Part shown: positions 44,556-54,110 of the stretch, in pieces
Numbering within the stretch: the first letter of the stretch is position 1
Layout of the letters: each line of letters starts with the position of its first letter
Assembly (NCBI RefSeq): GCF_001010945.1
Contig: NZ_LBHB01000001.1
Coordinates: forward strand, 186,001 to 250,000
Direction: 5' to 3'
DNA length: 64,000 bases
Source: Aurantiacibacter luteus
GTDB taxonomy: Bacteria; Pseudomonadota; Alphaproteobacteria; Sphingomonadales; Sphingomonadaceae
Program-made: the position numbers and the translations under genes
Notes under the pieces: generated by a model
Told to the model about the DNA's origin: nothing
Databases searched by the model: none
What the model saw: only the letters and a program-made list of their open reading frames with translations

Positions 44556-45638
44556 TCAGGCGGGCAGCGGCACCGGACCGGCGGCCGGGACGCGCGCCTG
44601 CACCGTGCCCGGCAGCGCCTCCACCACGCGTGCGCGGATGGGGGCCCAGAAGGCCGAGAGCGTCAGCAGGGCCGAACCGATGACCAGTGCCGTCAGGGCA
44701 AAGGTCAGCTCGACGGCGCCGAACCGGTCGAACAGGAAGGTCAGCGCCACCAGCACGTAGGCGAGCGCGGAGACGAGCAGCGCCCGCCGGTCCACCGCCA
44801 GGGCGATGAGTCCGAAGGCCACGTAAACCGCCAGCACGGCGACGGCAGAGCCGACGCCGATGGCATCGTTGTCCATCACCCCGATGAGGGCGAACACGGG
44901 GTGCGCGATCATCGGCGCGGCAAGCAGGTGCAGCCAGAAGGCGACGTCGCTGCGCCGCGTCCTGCGTTCGCGGTCGCTGGTGTCCCACCGCATGGCGAAT
45001 GCGAAGACGGCGAGCCCGGCGATGAAGACCAGCGGCAGGATCATATTTTCCAGCGCCTCGCTCTCGGGCCCGATCGCGGCGACGATGAGGGCTATGACTG
45101 TTGCCGCGACGGCGGCAGCGCCGGCCGCGACCGTGATCGGCACCATGAAGCGCCGCCAGTGGAGCCATGCAGCGCCCGCCGTCAGCAGCGCCGATGCCGC
45201 GACCAGCACGATGGCGAGCGTCTCGCCGGAATTTGCGGGATCGTCTCCCACCAGCGTTATCGATAGGCCAAGGAAGGTGGCAAAGGTACCGCCGACGAAG
45301 GCGAGCAGCAGCACGATGCTGGGCAGGGCCATGCGCCGGGCGCGGGTGAAGACCTCGGCCAGCATCCACGCGGTGGCCGCTACCAGCACTGCGGAGAGCG
45401 GCGAAGGGCCGGACACGCTCGGCAGCAAGGCCTCGCCGATGGCGCCCATGGCCACCAGCATGATGACCGCGCCGATAGTGACGAAGATGTCGTTGAAGCT
45501 ATTGACGAGGCGGAAATTCTCCTCATCGATGACGGGCATGTGGCGCAGCACGGCCACGTGCGCGCGCAAGGCCTCGGCGGCCTCGGCGCTGATCGCGCCC
45601 CCGGCCACCGCATCGCGCAGGTCCTGTTCCGAATACAT
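44556..45638 (-). CDS. Multi-pass membrane protein, function unknown
   Basis: The 360-residue protein has a soluble N-terminal 45 residues (MYSEQDLRDAVAGGAISAEAAEALRAHV). About ten to eleven membrane helices follow, broken by a basic loop (DTSDRERRTRRSD). The layout resembles DUF2157- or DUF4401-type bacterial membrane proteins, but no motif decides between them. The start ATG at 45638 lies about 52 bases downstream of a TATAAT (minus strand, 45691-45696) that may be its -10 box. Confidence 0.7.
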   Translation of the reverse strand: MYSEQDLRDAVAGGAISAEAAEALRAHVAVLRHMPVIDEENFRLVNSFNDIFVTIGAVIMLVAMGAIGEALLPSVSGPSPLSAVLVAATAWMLAEVFTRARRMALPSIVLLLAFVGGTFATFLGLSITLVGDDPANSGETLAIVLVAASALLTAGAAWLHWRRFMVPITVAAGAAAVAATVIALIVAAIGPESEALENMILPLVFIAGLAVFAFAMRWDTSDRERRTRRSDVAFWLHLLAAPMIAHPVFALIGVMDNDAIGVGSAVAVLAVYVAFGLIALAVDRRALLVSALAYVLVALTFLFDRFGAVELTFALTALVIGSALLTLSAFWAPIRARVVEALPGTVQARVPAAGPVPLPA

Positions 45639-45711
45639 CGCTTGTCTCCCCCGGAAAGACGTGTCCCGCCGCGGAGGTTAGGCCAGTGTATTATAAAGTC
45701 AATACAGTCAG

Positions 45712-46386
45712 TCAGGCGAGTGAGCGCAGGACGCCGACCAGCTCATCGAAACCGTCGATCGTGGCATCCCCGCCCAATTCGGCGGCGGGCACGTCGTGGT
45801 AACCGAAGGCGCAGGTGACGACCGGCAGTCCCGCCGCGTGCCCTGCGCGCACGTCGTAGGTCGAATCGCCCACCATCGCGGCCCGTCCCCCTCCGCAATC
45901 GGCAACCGCGGCATGGAGCATGGCGGGCAGCGGCTTGGCATTCTCGCGCCCCAGCGTGTCTCCGCCATAGATGAAGGCGAACCGGTCCGTCATGCCCAGC
46001 GCCGCCAGCAGTTCGCGCGCGGGCTTTTCCGCCTTGTTCGTCACCACCGCCAGCTTGCAGCCGAGCGCCGCCAGTTCGTCCAGCGCGGCGAGGCAACCGG
46101 GGTAAGGCACGGTATGGTCCGCGATGTGCGCCCAGTAATGATCGAGCAGCGCCTGGCTGAGCCGGGCGTAGGTCGCCTCGTCCACCGCGCCGCCGGTCGC
46201 CTCCAGCGCACGGGTCAGCATCATGTCGGTGCCGCCGCCGATCATGCTGCGCACCTCGCTCTCGGCCACCGGCGGGCGGCCGATGGCGGCGAGCGCCGCG
46301 TTGACTGCGGGGCCGAGGTCGCGGGCGCTGTCGACCAGCGTGCCGTCGAGGTCGAAAAGGACGGTGTCGAAGGGAAAATCGCTCAT
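45712..46386 (-). CDS. gph: Phosphoglycolate phosphatase
   Basis: The 224-residue HAD-family enzyme dephosphorylates 2-phosphoglycolate, formed for example in DNA repair. HAD motifs are intact: FDLDGTLVDSARDLGPAVN, AVVTNKAEKPA, and MVGDSTYDVRAGHAAGLPVV. Its cap-region helices fit the Gph subgroup rather than a sugar phosphatase. The gene is divergent from glmU, with 61 bases between their starts. Confidence 0.9.
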   Translation of the reverse strand: MSDFPFDTVLFDLDGTLVDSARDLGPAVNAALAAIGRPPVAESEVRSMIGGGTDMMLTRALEATGGAVDEATYARLSQALLDHYWAHIADHTVPYPGCLAALDELAALGCKLAVVTNKAEKPARELLAALGMTDRFAFIYGGDTLGRENAKPLPAMLHAAVADCGGGRAAMVGDSTYDVRAGHAAGLPVVTCAFGYHDVPAAELGGDATIDGFDELVGVLRSLA

Positions 46387-46447
46387 GGCACGGGCCAGAT
46401 AACCTGCGGTGTGGAAACCGCAAACTTTTGCTGGCATGGCGAGCCGC

Positions 46448-47809
46448 ATGAGCCAGACCCGACCGATCGCCGCCATCGTCCTCGCCGCGGGCAAGGGCAC
46501 GCGGATGAAGAGCACCCGGCACAAGGTGCTGCACGAAATCGCCGGACGCTCGATGATCGAACACCTGCTCGCCAGCGTCGAGGAACTGGCGCCCGAGCGC
46601 CTCGTCGCGGTAGTGGGCGAGGCGCGCGAGCAATTGCACGAGGCGCTGGGAGAGCGGGTGCGCTTCGCCGTGCAGGATCCGCAGCTCGGCACCGGCCACG
46701 CGGTGCAGCAGGCCGCCGAGGCCTTGGCCGGGTTCGATGGCGATGTGCTGGTGCTCTACGGCGACGTGCCCTTCGTGCGCGCGGACACCATGCGCCGCAT
46801 GATCGACCGCCTTAACGAACCCGATGCGCCCGCGGCCGTGGTGCTGGGCTTCGAACCCGACGACGCACTGCGCTACGGCCGCGTAATCGCTCAGCAGGGC
46901 CGCATCCTGAAGATGGTCGAGTGGAAGGACGCGAGCGAGGAGGAGCGCGCCTGCACGTTGTGCAATTCGGGCCTGCTCGCCGCCCGCTCGCAAGACCTGT
47001 TTGCCTTGCTGGATCGCGTCTCGAACAAGAACGCGCAGGCCGAGTATTACCTCCCCGACATCGTCAACATCGCCATCGCCGACGGACAGAGCTGCGCGGT
47101 CGTCACCGGCGAGAGCGCCGACGAGGTGGCCGGTATCAACAGCCGCGCCGAACTCGCCCTCGCCGAGCGCCAGTGGCAGGACCTGCGGCGCGAGGAGGCG
47201 ATGGCCGAGGGGGTGACCCTGCGCGCGCCGGAAACCGTGTTCTTCAGCTATGACACGCAGCTCGCCGCCGACGTGGTGGTGGAGCAGAACGTCGTCTTCG
47301 GCCCCGGCGTCAGCGTGGCGAGCGGCGCTACGATCCGCGCCTTCAGCCACCTCGAAGGCGCGAGCGTGGGCGAGGGCTGCGAGGTCGGCCCCTACGCCCG
47401 CCTGCGCCCGGGCGCGGTGCTCGAAAAGGGCAGCAAGGTCGGCAATTTCGTCGAGATCAAGAAAGCGACGATGGGCGAGGGGGCCAAGGCCAATCACCTC
47501 AGCTACATCGGTGACGCGACGGTCGGTGCGCGCGCGAACATCGGTGCGGGCACCATCACCTGCAACTACGACGGCTATTTCAAGCACAGGACGGTCATCG
47601 GCCCCGGTGCCTTCATTGGGTCCAACAGCGCCCTGATCGCCCCCGTCACCATCGGCGCGGATGCCATCGTCGGCGCGGGCAGCGCGGTCAGCCGCGACGT
47701 GGCCGACGGCGAGCTGCGCATGGTCCGCGCCGAGCAACTGGTGAAACCCGGCTGGGCCGACCGATTCCACGACGCGATGAAGCGCAAGAAGGCGGAGACG
47801 AAGAAGTGA
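46448..47809 (+). CDS. glmU: Bifunctional UDP-GlcNAc pyrophosphorylase/GlcN-1-P acetyltransferase GlmU
   Basis: GlmU makes UDP-N-acetylglucosamine for peptidoglycan and lipid A. The 453-residue product has the pyrophosphorylase start IAAIVLAAGKGTRMKSTRHKVLHEIAGR and the LYGDVPF block. A left-handed beta-helix C-terminus follows with KKATMGEGAKANHLSYIGDA and GAGTITCNYDG. The start ATG at 46448 precedes the conserved beginning. An ATG at 46436 is also in frame. GlmS, the preceding step, is encoded two genes downstream. Confidence 0.96.
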   Translation: MSQTRPIAAIVLAAGKGTRMKSTRHKVLHEIAGRSMIEHLLASVEELAPERLVAVVGEAREQLHEALGERVRFAVQDPQLGTGHAVQQAAEALAGFDGDVLVLYGDVPFVRADTMRRMIDRLNEPDAPAAVVLGFEPDDALRYGRVIAQQGRILKMVEWKDASEEERACTLCNSGLLAARSQDLFALLDRVSNKNAQAEYYLPDIVNIAIADGQSCAVVTGESADEVAGINSRAELALAERQWQDLRREEAMAEGVTLRAPETVFFSYDTQLAADVVVEQNVVFGPGVSVASGATIRAFSHLEGASVGEGCEVGPYARLRPGAVLEKGSKVGNFVEIKKATMGEGAKANHLSYIGDATVGARANIGAGTITCNYDGYFKHRTVIGPGAFIGSNSALIAPVTIGADAIVGAGSAVSRDVADGELRMVRAEQLVKPGWADRFHDAMKRKKAETKK

Positions 47810-48435
47810 TGCGCCGCGCCTTGGCGCCTCTAGCCCTCCTGTCGCTGGCGGCGTGCTCCTCCGGCACGGAGCCGCCTGCCGAACCCGATGCGCAAGCAGG
47901 CGAAGCAACCCCGACGCAGCCCGGAGGCGATGCCGTGAGCGAGGCGAGCACGGTCGAGTCTCTGCCCGCCGCTTTCGACTGCGGCCCTTCGCAATCCACG
48001 GTCTTCGCCTGCCGTCTGGAGAACGGCAAGCGTGTGGCGGTCTGCGCCGATCCGGCTGGCGGCAAGGGCGGCACGTACCGCTACGGCGGCTCGGGCGTGG
48101 AGCTCGAGCTCGACGGCGGCGAATACGCCCGCGTCGCCTATTCCGGCGGCGGCGAGAGCCAGGTGGCCTTTGCCAACGAAGGCTATCGCTACATTGCCTT
48201 TTCGCGCGTGGTGCGCACCAATTTCACGCCCGGCGAACCGAACGAACCGGCCATGTCGGACGGGCTGGCGGTGCTGCGCGGCGACGGCCTCGTCGGCCTG
48301 CACTTGTGCGATGCCGGCTTCGACCCGCGGCCGCTGGATGCCGCTCTCGCGAGCACTGCCTGGCAGGAGCAGGGCGATCTGTTTACCTACGAGACCGAGC
48401 GCGCCGATGCGGCGGTGATGGAGAAGCGCCGATGA
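47809..48435 (+). CDS. Predicted lipoprotein, function unknown
   Basis: The 208-residue product has a lipoprotein signal (MRRALAPLALLSLAACSS, lipid cysteine near residue 17), a Pro/Glu/Thr-rich linker and a globular domain with four further cysteines (for example DCGPSQSTVFACRLENGKRVAVCADPAGG). The ATG shares one base with the glmU stop (TGATG), and a GTG three bases earlier is in frame. It sits between glmU and glmS, with the next small gene overlapping its end by four bases. No family was recognised. Confidence 0.7.
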   Translation: MRRALAPLALLSLAACSSGTEPPAEPDAQAGEATPTQPGGDAVSEASTVESLPAAFDCGPSQSTVFACRLENGKRVAVCADPAGGKGGTYRYGGSGVELELDGGEYARVAYSGGGESQVAFANEGYRYIAFSRVVRTNFTPGEPNEPAMSDGLAVLRGDGLVGLHLCDAGFDPRPLDAALASTAWQEQGDLFTYETERADAAVMEKRR

Positions 48436-48743
48436 CCGACCGCTATGCCGACAAGCCCTTCCTGCGCCTTCTGGACAGCTACGTGCTCGATGCCATCGGC
48501 CATCTCGACGCGGCCAACCAGCAGTGGCTGATCAGCGCCGAGCCCAGTTTCCGCCACCAGTTCGGCGGCGAGGGCGGGTGGCGCGAGATCGTGCGCCAGC
48601 GCATGCAGTTTCCCCCCGGGATGGACGCGGCCATCGTGGAAACCTGGGAGAAAGGGCGCGTGCGTTACAGGGAAGGCACGGGCGAGGAGGCCGATCCGGT
48701 CGCCTTTGCAAACACCTTTGTCGACACCAATTTTCCGCACTGA
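48432..48743 (+). CDS. Hypothetical cytosolic protein in glmU-glmS operon
   Basis: The 103-residue protein has no signal or membrane segment. It starts MTDRYADKPFLRLLDSYVLDAIGHLD and is rich in Trp and charged residues. The ATG overlaps the lipoprotein stop by four bases, and glmS follows after 21 bases. The tight spacing on both sides argues that it is real and expressed with the glm genes. No family was recognised. Confidence 0.7.
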   Translation: MTDRYADKPFLRLLDSYVLDAIGHLDAANQQWLISAEPSFRHQFGGEGGWREIVRQRMQFPPGMDAAIVETWEKGRVRYREGTGEEADPVAFANTFVDTNFPH

Positions 48744-48764
48744 GCGGTAGGGACCTTACGAACC

Positions 48765-50588
48765 ATGTGCGGAATTATCGGGATTGTCGGCGAGCGGGAC
48801 GTGGCAGCGCGGCTGGTCGAGGGGCTGCGGCGGATGGAATATCGCGGCTACGACAGCGCGGGCGTCTGTACGATCGATGGCGGCGAACTAGTGCGTCGCC
48901 GGGCGCAGGGCAAGCTCGCCAACCTCGTCGAGGAACTGGCGGCCAACCCCGCGCCGGGCCACACCGGCATCGCCCACACCCGCTGGGCCACTCACGGCGC
49001 ACCGACCGAGAAGAACGCGCACCCCCACGCCACGCCGCTCGTGGCGCTGGTGCACAACGGCATCATCGAGAATTTCAAGGAACTGCGCGACGAATTGCGC
49101 GAAGGCGGCCGCACGTTTGAGAGCGAGACCGATACCGAGGTCGTCGTCCATCTCGTCAGCCGCGAGGTCGAGGCGGGGCGCAGCCCGGAGGAAGCGGTTC
49201 AGGCCGTACTGCCGCGGCTGCGCGGTGCCTTCGCGCTCGCCATCGCTTTCCGCGACTACCCGGACATGCTGATCGGCGCGCGGCTCGGCTCGCCGCTGGT
49301 CGTAGGGCAGGGGGAGGGCGAGATGTTCCTCGGCTCCGACGCGCTGGCGCTCGCCCCGCTGACGCAGGATATCGCCTATCTCGAGGAAGGCGACTGGGTT
49401 GTCATCACCCGCGAAGGCGCGACGATGCGCGACGGGAGCGGGGCCGAGGTGACGCGCGAATTCCGCACCTCGGGCGCGAGCGCCGCGGCGATCGAGAAGG
49501 GCAATTACCGGCATTTCATGCTCAAGGAGATCTACGAGCAGCCGACCGTGGTGGCGCAGACGCTGCGCAGCTACCTGCGCCCGGCCGAAGAGCGCGTGGC
49601 GCTGCCGCAGATCGACTTCGACATCTCCGCCATCGACCGCGTCACCATCGTCGCCTGCGGCACCTCCTACTACGCCGGCATGGTCGCCAAGTACTGGTTC
49701 GAACAGTTCGCTCGCGTGCCGGTCGACATCGATTTCGCGTCCGAGTTCCGTTACCGCGACCCGGTGCTGACGCCGGGCGGCCTCGCCCTATTCATCAGCC
49801 AGAGCGGCGAGACCGCGGACACGCTCGCCGCGCTCAAGCATTGCAAGGCCAACGGCCAGGTCATCGCCGCGGTGGTCAACGTGCCGACGAGTTCCATGGC
49901 GCGCGAGGCGGACCTGCTGCTGCCCACCCATGCCGGGCCCGAGATCGGTGTCGCCTCTACCAAGGCCTTCACCTGCCAGCTTGCCGTGCTCGCCGCGCTC
50001 GCCGCGCATTTCGCGGTGAAGAAGGGCAAGCTGACCCGCGAGGAGGAAGCGGACATCGTCTCGCACCTCTACGAGGCGCCCGCCGCGCTCAATGCCGCGC
50101 TGGATCACGACGATGCGATCGCCGAAATCGCCCCCTTGATCGCCCCGGCGCGCGACGTGCTTTACCTGGGGCGCGGGGCGGACTTTCCGCTGGCGCTCGA
50201 GGGCGCGCTCAAACTGAAGGAAATCAGCTATATTCACGCGGAAGGCTATGCCAGCGGCGAGATGAAGCACGGCCCCATCGCGCTGATCGACGACGCCGTA
50301 CCGGTCATCGTTCTTGCGCCGAGCGGCCCGCTGTTCGAGAAGACCGTCTCCAACATGCAGGAGGTGCAGGCGCGCGGCGGCAAGGTGGTGCTGATATCCG
50401 ATGCGGCTGGCATCGCCGAGGCGGGCGAGGGATGCATGGCGACCATTGAGATGCCGCGCGTCCATCCGCTGATCGCACCGCTGGTCTATGCGGTGCCGGT
50501 GCAAATGCTCGCCTATCACGTCGCCGTGGCCAAGGGCACCGATGTCGACCAGCCGCGCAACCTCGCAAAATCGGTTACCGTCGAGTAA
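48765..50588 (+). CDS. glmS: Glutamine-fructose-6-phosphate aminotransferase GlmS
   Basis: GlmS makes glucosamine-6-phosphate from fructose-6-phosphate and glutamine, the first step to UDP-GlcNAc. The 607-residue product starts MCGIIGIVGERDVA with the catalytic Cys2. It has the glutaminase block RMEYRGYDSAG and two SIS domains (ACGTSYYAGMVAKYWFEQ and LYLGRGADFPLALEGALKLKEISYIHAEGY), and ends in NLAKSVTVE. No glmS ribozyme is expected in this phylum, and none was seen. Confidence 0.97.
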   Translation: MCGIIGIVGERDVAARLVEGLRRMEYRGYDSAGVCTIDGGELVRRRAQGKLANLVEELAANPAPGHTGIAHTRWATHGAPTEKNAHPHATPLVALVHNGIIENFKELRDELREGGRTFESETDTEVVVHLVSREVEAGRSPEEAVQAVLPRLRGAFALAIAFRDYPDMLIGARLGSPLVVGQGEGEMFLGSDALALAPLTQDIAYLEEGDWVVITREGATMRDGSGAEVTREFRTSGASAAAIEKGNYRHFMLKEIYEQPTVVAQTLRSYLRPAEERVALPQIDFDISAIDRVTIVACGTSYYAGMVAKYWFEQFARVPVDIDFASEFRYRDPVLTPGGLALFISQSGETADTLAALKHCKANGQVIAAVVNVPTSSMAREADLLLPTHAGPEIGVASTKAFTCQLAVLAALAAHFAVKKGKLTREEEADIVSHLYEAPAALNAALDHDDAIAEIAPLIAPARDVLYLGRGADFPLALEGALKLKEISYIHAEGYASGEMKHGPIALIDDAVPVIVLAPSGPLFEKTVSNMQEVQARGGKVVLISDAAGIAEAGEGCMATIEMPRVHPLIAPLVYAVPVQMLAYHVAVAKGTDVDQPRNLAKSVTVE

Positions 50589-50659
50589 ACCACCAGTTTA
50601 CTTACGATAAAGCCACGGATTTTACCGGAGCATAACCATTGGCCCCCTAGGGCTGCGGG

Positions 50660-53005
50660 GTGAGCAAGAACGCCAATGGCCTGCCGAAGCTGCCGCTGCG
50701 CCTGTCGCCGCTGCAGATCATCGGTCTCAGGACCCCGTCGCAGGGGGACTGGTCGCGGCTTCGCGCCTTGCAATATTCCGACCTTCACCGTGCGTCGACC
50801 ATCCGCCTCGCCTCGCACGGGCTGGCCGCCATCCTCGCCACCACGCTCTATGCCGGGACGCTGCCGGCATGGCTGCTCGGCGGCTGGCTGGTGATGGTCG
50901 TCGCCTCTCTGGTGCACGTCGGCAAGATCGACCGCACATTTGCCGACATCGCCAAGCGCACGATGACGCAGTACGAGTTCAATCGTCAGGCCGTCGCCGT
51001 GGCGCTGTGCAGCGTGCCCTGGGTGCTGGCGCTGCTGTTTTTTCCGGGGCAGGGCACTGCGGCGCAGCATTTCGGGCTGTGGACGCTGGCCGCCATGCTG
51101 ATCGCCGGGAGCGGCGCGGCAACCAGTGCTGCGCCGATCTCCACGCTGGTTTTCGACCTCGTGGTGGGCGTCACGGGAGCGGCGTCGTTCGTGATCTCGG
51201 GCGACCTGCTTTTTGCCGTGGCCAGCCTCGCCTTCATGCTCACCATCTTCAGCGCTTCGGTCGATTCGGCGCGCACCCACCTTTCGGCCAAGATCGCCGA
51301 GGCGGGCGTGGCCGAGAAGGACGAGGTCGTCTCGCTGCTCCTGCGCGAGTTCGAGGAGAAGGAAAGCGACTGGCTGTGGCAGGTCGACAATAACCGCCGC
51401 CTGCGCGCGGTCAGCCCGCGCTTCGCCTATGCACTCGGCCGCGAGCCGGGCGAGGTGGAGGGTGAGCGTTTCATCCGCCTGATCGCCGGCGACAGCTTCG
51501 AGACCGGCGAGATCTCCCGCAGTCTGCACGACCTTGCCGAGCGACTGAAGCGGCGCGAAAGCTTCTCCAACCTCATGGTGCAGGCGCACGTGGGCGGCCA
51601 GCGGCGCTGGTGGGAGCTGTCGGGCACCCCGATGCGCGACGACAGCGGCAACTACATCGGCTTCCGCGGCGTCGGCTCCGATGTGACCGAACAGCGCGAC
51701 CGCGACGACAAGATCGCCTACCTCGCCCGTTACGATACGCTGACGGGCCTGCCCAACCGGCTGATGCTGACCGAATCGCTGGGCGAGGCGCTGCGCTATT
51801 CGGAACAATGGAAGACCCGCTGCGCCTTCCTGATGATCGACCTCGACCGCTTCAAGGCGGTCAACGATTCGCTGGGCCACCAGGTCGGCGACCAGTTGCT
51901 GGCGCTGGTATCCGAACGCCTGCAATCGATCACCAGCGAGAATGCCCACTGCGGGCGGCTGGGAGGCGACGAATTCGCCGTGGTGATCCGCGACGCGGAC
52001 GACCGCAACTTCGTCGAGCATATCGCCGACACCATCATCCACAAGCTGTCGCACCCTTACGTGGTCGACAACCACACGCTCTACATCGGCGCGAGCGTGG
52101 GCAGCGCCATCGGTCCGCGCGACGGCAACAGCGTGGAAACGCTGATGCGCAACGCCGACCTCGCGCTCTACCGCGCCAAGGACGAGGGCGGCGGGATGCA
52201 TTTCAACTACGTGCCCTCGCTGCACGCCGATGCCGAGGAGCGGCGTACGCTCGAGCTGTCGCTGCGCAACGCCATCGGCAAGAAGGAACTGGAACTGAAC
52301 TTCCAGCCGGTGGTCAACGCCAACAGCGAGGAGGTCGTCAGCTTCGAGGCGCTGCTGCGCTGGAACAGCACCGAACACGGCTTCGTCAGCCCCGGCAAAT
52401 TCATCCCGCTGGCCGAGGATACCCGGCTCATCGTGCCCATCGGTACCTGGGTCCTGCACGAGGCCTGCCGCACTGCGGTGCGCTGGCCGGGCGATATCAA
52501 GGTGGCGGTCAACGTTTCGGGCGAGCAGTTGCTGGAGCGCGATTTCGCCCAGAACGTGGTGCGCGCCCTGGCCGACAGCGGTCTGCCCGCACACCGGCTG
52601 GAGATCGAGGTGACCGAGAGCGTGTTCCTGCGCGACGGACGGCTGGCGAACCAGACGCTGGAGGAAATCCTCGCGCTGGGTTGCTCGATCGCGCTAGACG
52701 ATTTCGGTACGGGCTATTCCTCGCTCGGTTACCTGCGCGACCTCAGGTTCTCGACCATCAAGGTCGACCGCAGCTTCGTCCAGGGCGCGTCGGAGGACAG
52801 CCAGGAGAGCCTCGCCATTATCCGCGCCGTAGTGGCGATGGCGCAAAGCCTCGAGATGACAACCACCGCCGAGGGCGTGGAGACCGCCGAGCAGGCCGCC
52901 ATGATCCGCGACCTCGGCTGCACCAAGATCCAGGGCTATTACTTCGGCCGCCCGATGACGACCGCCGATGCCCATGCGCTGGTGACCAAGCGGCGCGCGG
53001 CGTGA
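50660..53005 (+). CDS. PAS-GGDEF-EAL cyclic di-GMP signalling protein
   Basis: The 781-residue membrane protein has about five membrane helices (within 50-210), a PAS-type domain (about 225-345), a GGDEF domain with the intact GGDEF at 435-439, and an EAL domain with FEALLRWN (EAL at 563-565) and the DDFGTGYSS block. Both catalytic signatures are intact, so it could make and break cyclic di-GMP. In tandem proteins one half is often regulatory. The start is GTG at 50660. It is 71 bases downstream of glmS. Confidence 0.9.
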   Translation: MSKNANGLPKLPLRLSPLQIIGLRTPSQGDWSRLRALQYSDLHRASTIRLASHGLAAILATTLYAGTLPAWLLGGWLVMVVASLVHVGKIDRTFADIAKRTMTQYEFNRQAVAVALCSVPWVLALLFFPGQGTAAQHFGLWTLAAMLIAGSGAATSAAPISTLVFDLVVGVTGAASFVISGDLLFAVASLAFMLTIFSASVDSARTHLSAKIAEAGVAEKDEVVSLLLREFEEKESDWLWQVDNNRRLRAVSPRFAYALGREPGEVEGERFIRLIAGDSFETGEISRSLHDLAERLKRRESFSNLMVQAHVGGQRRWWELSGTPMRDDSGNYIGFRGVGSDVTEQRDRDDKIAYLARYDTLTGLPNRLMLTESLGEALRYSEQWKTRCAFLMIDLDRFKAVNDSLGHQVGDQLLALVSERLQSITSENAHCGRLGGDEFAVVIRDADDRNFVEHIADTIIHKLSHPYVVDNHTLYIGASVGSAIGPRDGNSVETLMRNADLALYRAKDEGGGMHFNYVPSLHADAEERRTLELSLRNAIGKKELELNFQPVVNANSEEVVSFEALLRWNSTEHGFVSPGKFIPLAEDTRLIVPIGTWVLHEACRTAVRWPGDIKVAVNVSGEQLLERDFAQNVVRALADSGLPAHRLEIEVTESVFLRDGRLANQTLEEILALGCSIALDDFGTGYSSLGYLRDLRFSTIKVDRSFVQGASEDSQESLAIIRAVVAMAQSLEMTTTAEGVETAEQAAMIRDLGCTKIQGYYFGRPMTTADAHALVTKRRAA

Positions 53006-53015
53006 TTTGGTTTTT

Positions 53016-53035
53016 GCTCACGCCTACGCGTGAGC
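53016..53035. terminator. Strong short hairpin after the GGDEF-EAL gene
   Basis: GCTCACGC (53016-53023) and GCGTGAGC (53028-53035) form a perfect 8-pair stem with a four-base loop, 11 bases past the stop. A T-run stands on the 5' side and none follows. It resembles a terminator stem without the usual U-tract. It lies in a gap of about 110 bases between two convergent genes. Confidence 0.45.
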
Positions 53036-53115
53036 GTTCTCGCTAGACGCGCTTCGCTTCGCTGCGCGCTTGCTGCGGGCTGGATTTCGGCCGGTTGGTC
53101 GCCGACCTTGGCAGG

Positions 53116-53787
53116 CTATGCGGCGGAGAGGGCTCCGATGGCGCTCTCGAACAACCGGCGGCCGTCGGTGTTGCCATGGGCATCCTCGATGGCGCGTTCG
53201 GGGTGGGGCATCATGCCGAGCACGTTGCCCGCCTCGTTCAGCAGCCCGGCAATGTCGCGCTGCGAGCCGTTGACAGGTTCGAGGTAGCGAAAGGCCACGC
53301 GGCCGTCGCCTTCCAGCCGGTCGAGCGTGTCGGCATCTGCGAAATAGTTGCCGTCGTGGTGCGCCACGGGAAGCCTGATCTCCTCGCCCGCGTCGTAGGC
53401 GCCGGTGAACAGGCTCTGGCTGTTTTCCACGCGCAGGCCCACGGTGCGGCAAGTGAAGGTAAGCTGGGCGTTGCGCATCAGCGCGCCCGGCAGCAGGCCG
53501 CTCTCGGCCAGGATCTGGAAGCCGTTGCACACGCCCAGCACCGGCACGCCGCGCCCAGCCGCGGCGACGACGCTGCGCATGATCGCGCTATTCGCCGCCA
53601 TCGACCCGCAGCGCAGGTAATCGCCGTAGGAGAAGCCGCCGGGCAGGGCGATGAAATCGAGCCCGTCTGGCAGGTCGGCATCGCCGTGCCAGACCTTGAC
53701 CGGATTGCGGCCCGAGACCTCGCGCAGCGCCATCCACATGTCGCGGTCGCAGTTGGAGCCGGGAAAGGTGACGACGGCTGTCTTCAT
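53116..53787 (-). CDS. purQ: Phosphoribosylformylglycinamidine synthase subunit PurQ
   Basis: PurQ is the glutaminase subunit that feeds ammonia to PurL in purine synthesis. The 223-residue class I amidotransferase has [10 protein letters not shown] at the start, the nucleophile cysteine in [11 protein letters not shown] and the histidine/glutamate pair in [11 protein letters not shown]. It follows purS by four bases. purL is not in the window. Confidence 0.96.
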   Translation of the reverse strand: MKTAVVTFPGSNCDRDMWMALREVSGRNPVKVWHGDADLPDGLDFIALPGGFSYGDYLRCGSMAANSAIMRSVVAAAGRGVPVLGVCNGFQILAESGLLPGALMRNAQLTFTCRTVGLRVENSQSLFTGAYDAGEEIRLPVAHHDGNYFADADTLDRLEGDGRVAFRYLEPVNGSQRDIAGLLNEAGNVLGMMPHPERAIEDAHGNTDGRRLFESAIGALSAA

Positions 53788-53791
53788 GCCA

Positions 53792-54037
53792 TTATTCCTT
53801 TGGGGCCTCGGTCGTCTCGATGCGGTAGTTCTCGATCACGGTGTTGGCGAGCAGCTTCTCGCACATCTGCGCGATGTCGTCCTCGCTGGTGCCGTCGGCC
53901 ACGTCGAGCTCGATCAGGCGTCCCACACGCACGTCCTCGACGCCCGTGAAGCCGAGCCCCTCGAGCGCGTGGTGCACGGCGCGGCCCTGCGGGTCGAGCA
54001 CGCCGGGCTTCAGGGAAACGTGGATGCGGACTTTCAT
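53792..54037 (-). CDS. purS: Phosphoribosylformylglycinamidine synthase subunit PurS
   Basis: PurS is the small structural subunit that bridges PurQ and the short-type PurL. The 81-residue protein reads [40 protein letters not shown], the standard PurS pattern. It is coupled to purQ with a four-base gap. Upstream lies the M16 peptidase gene rather than purC, to which purS is commonly adjacent. Confidence 0.95.
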   Translation of the reverse strand: MKVRIHVSLKPGVLDPQGRAVHHALEGLGFTGVEDVRVGRLIELDVADGTSEDDIAQMCEKLLANTVIENYRIETTEAPKE

Positions 54038-54110
54038 GGGTGCGGCCTCCTTGCCTCTTGCGGCGAGCCTATGGCCCCTGGCCCGGCGCGCCGCAAGAGG
54101 GAGAGGTCGG

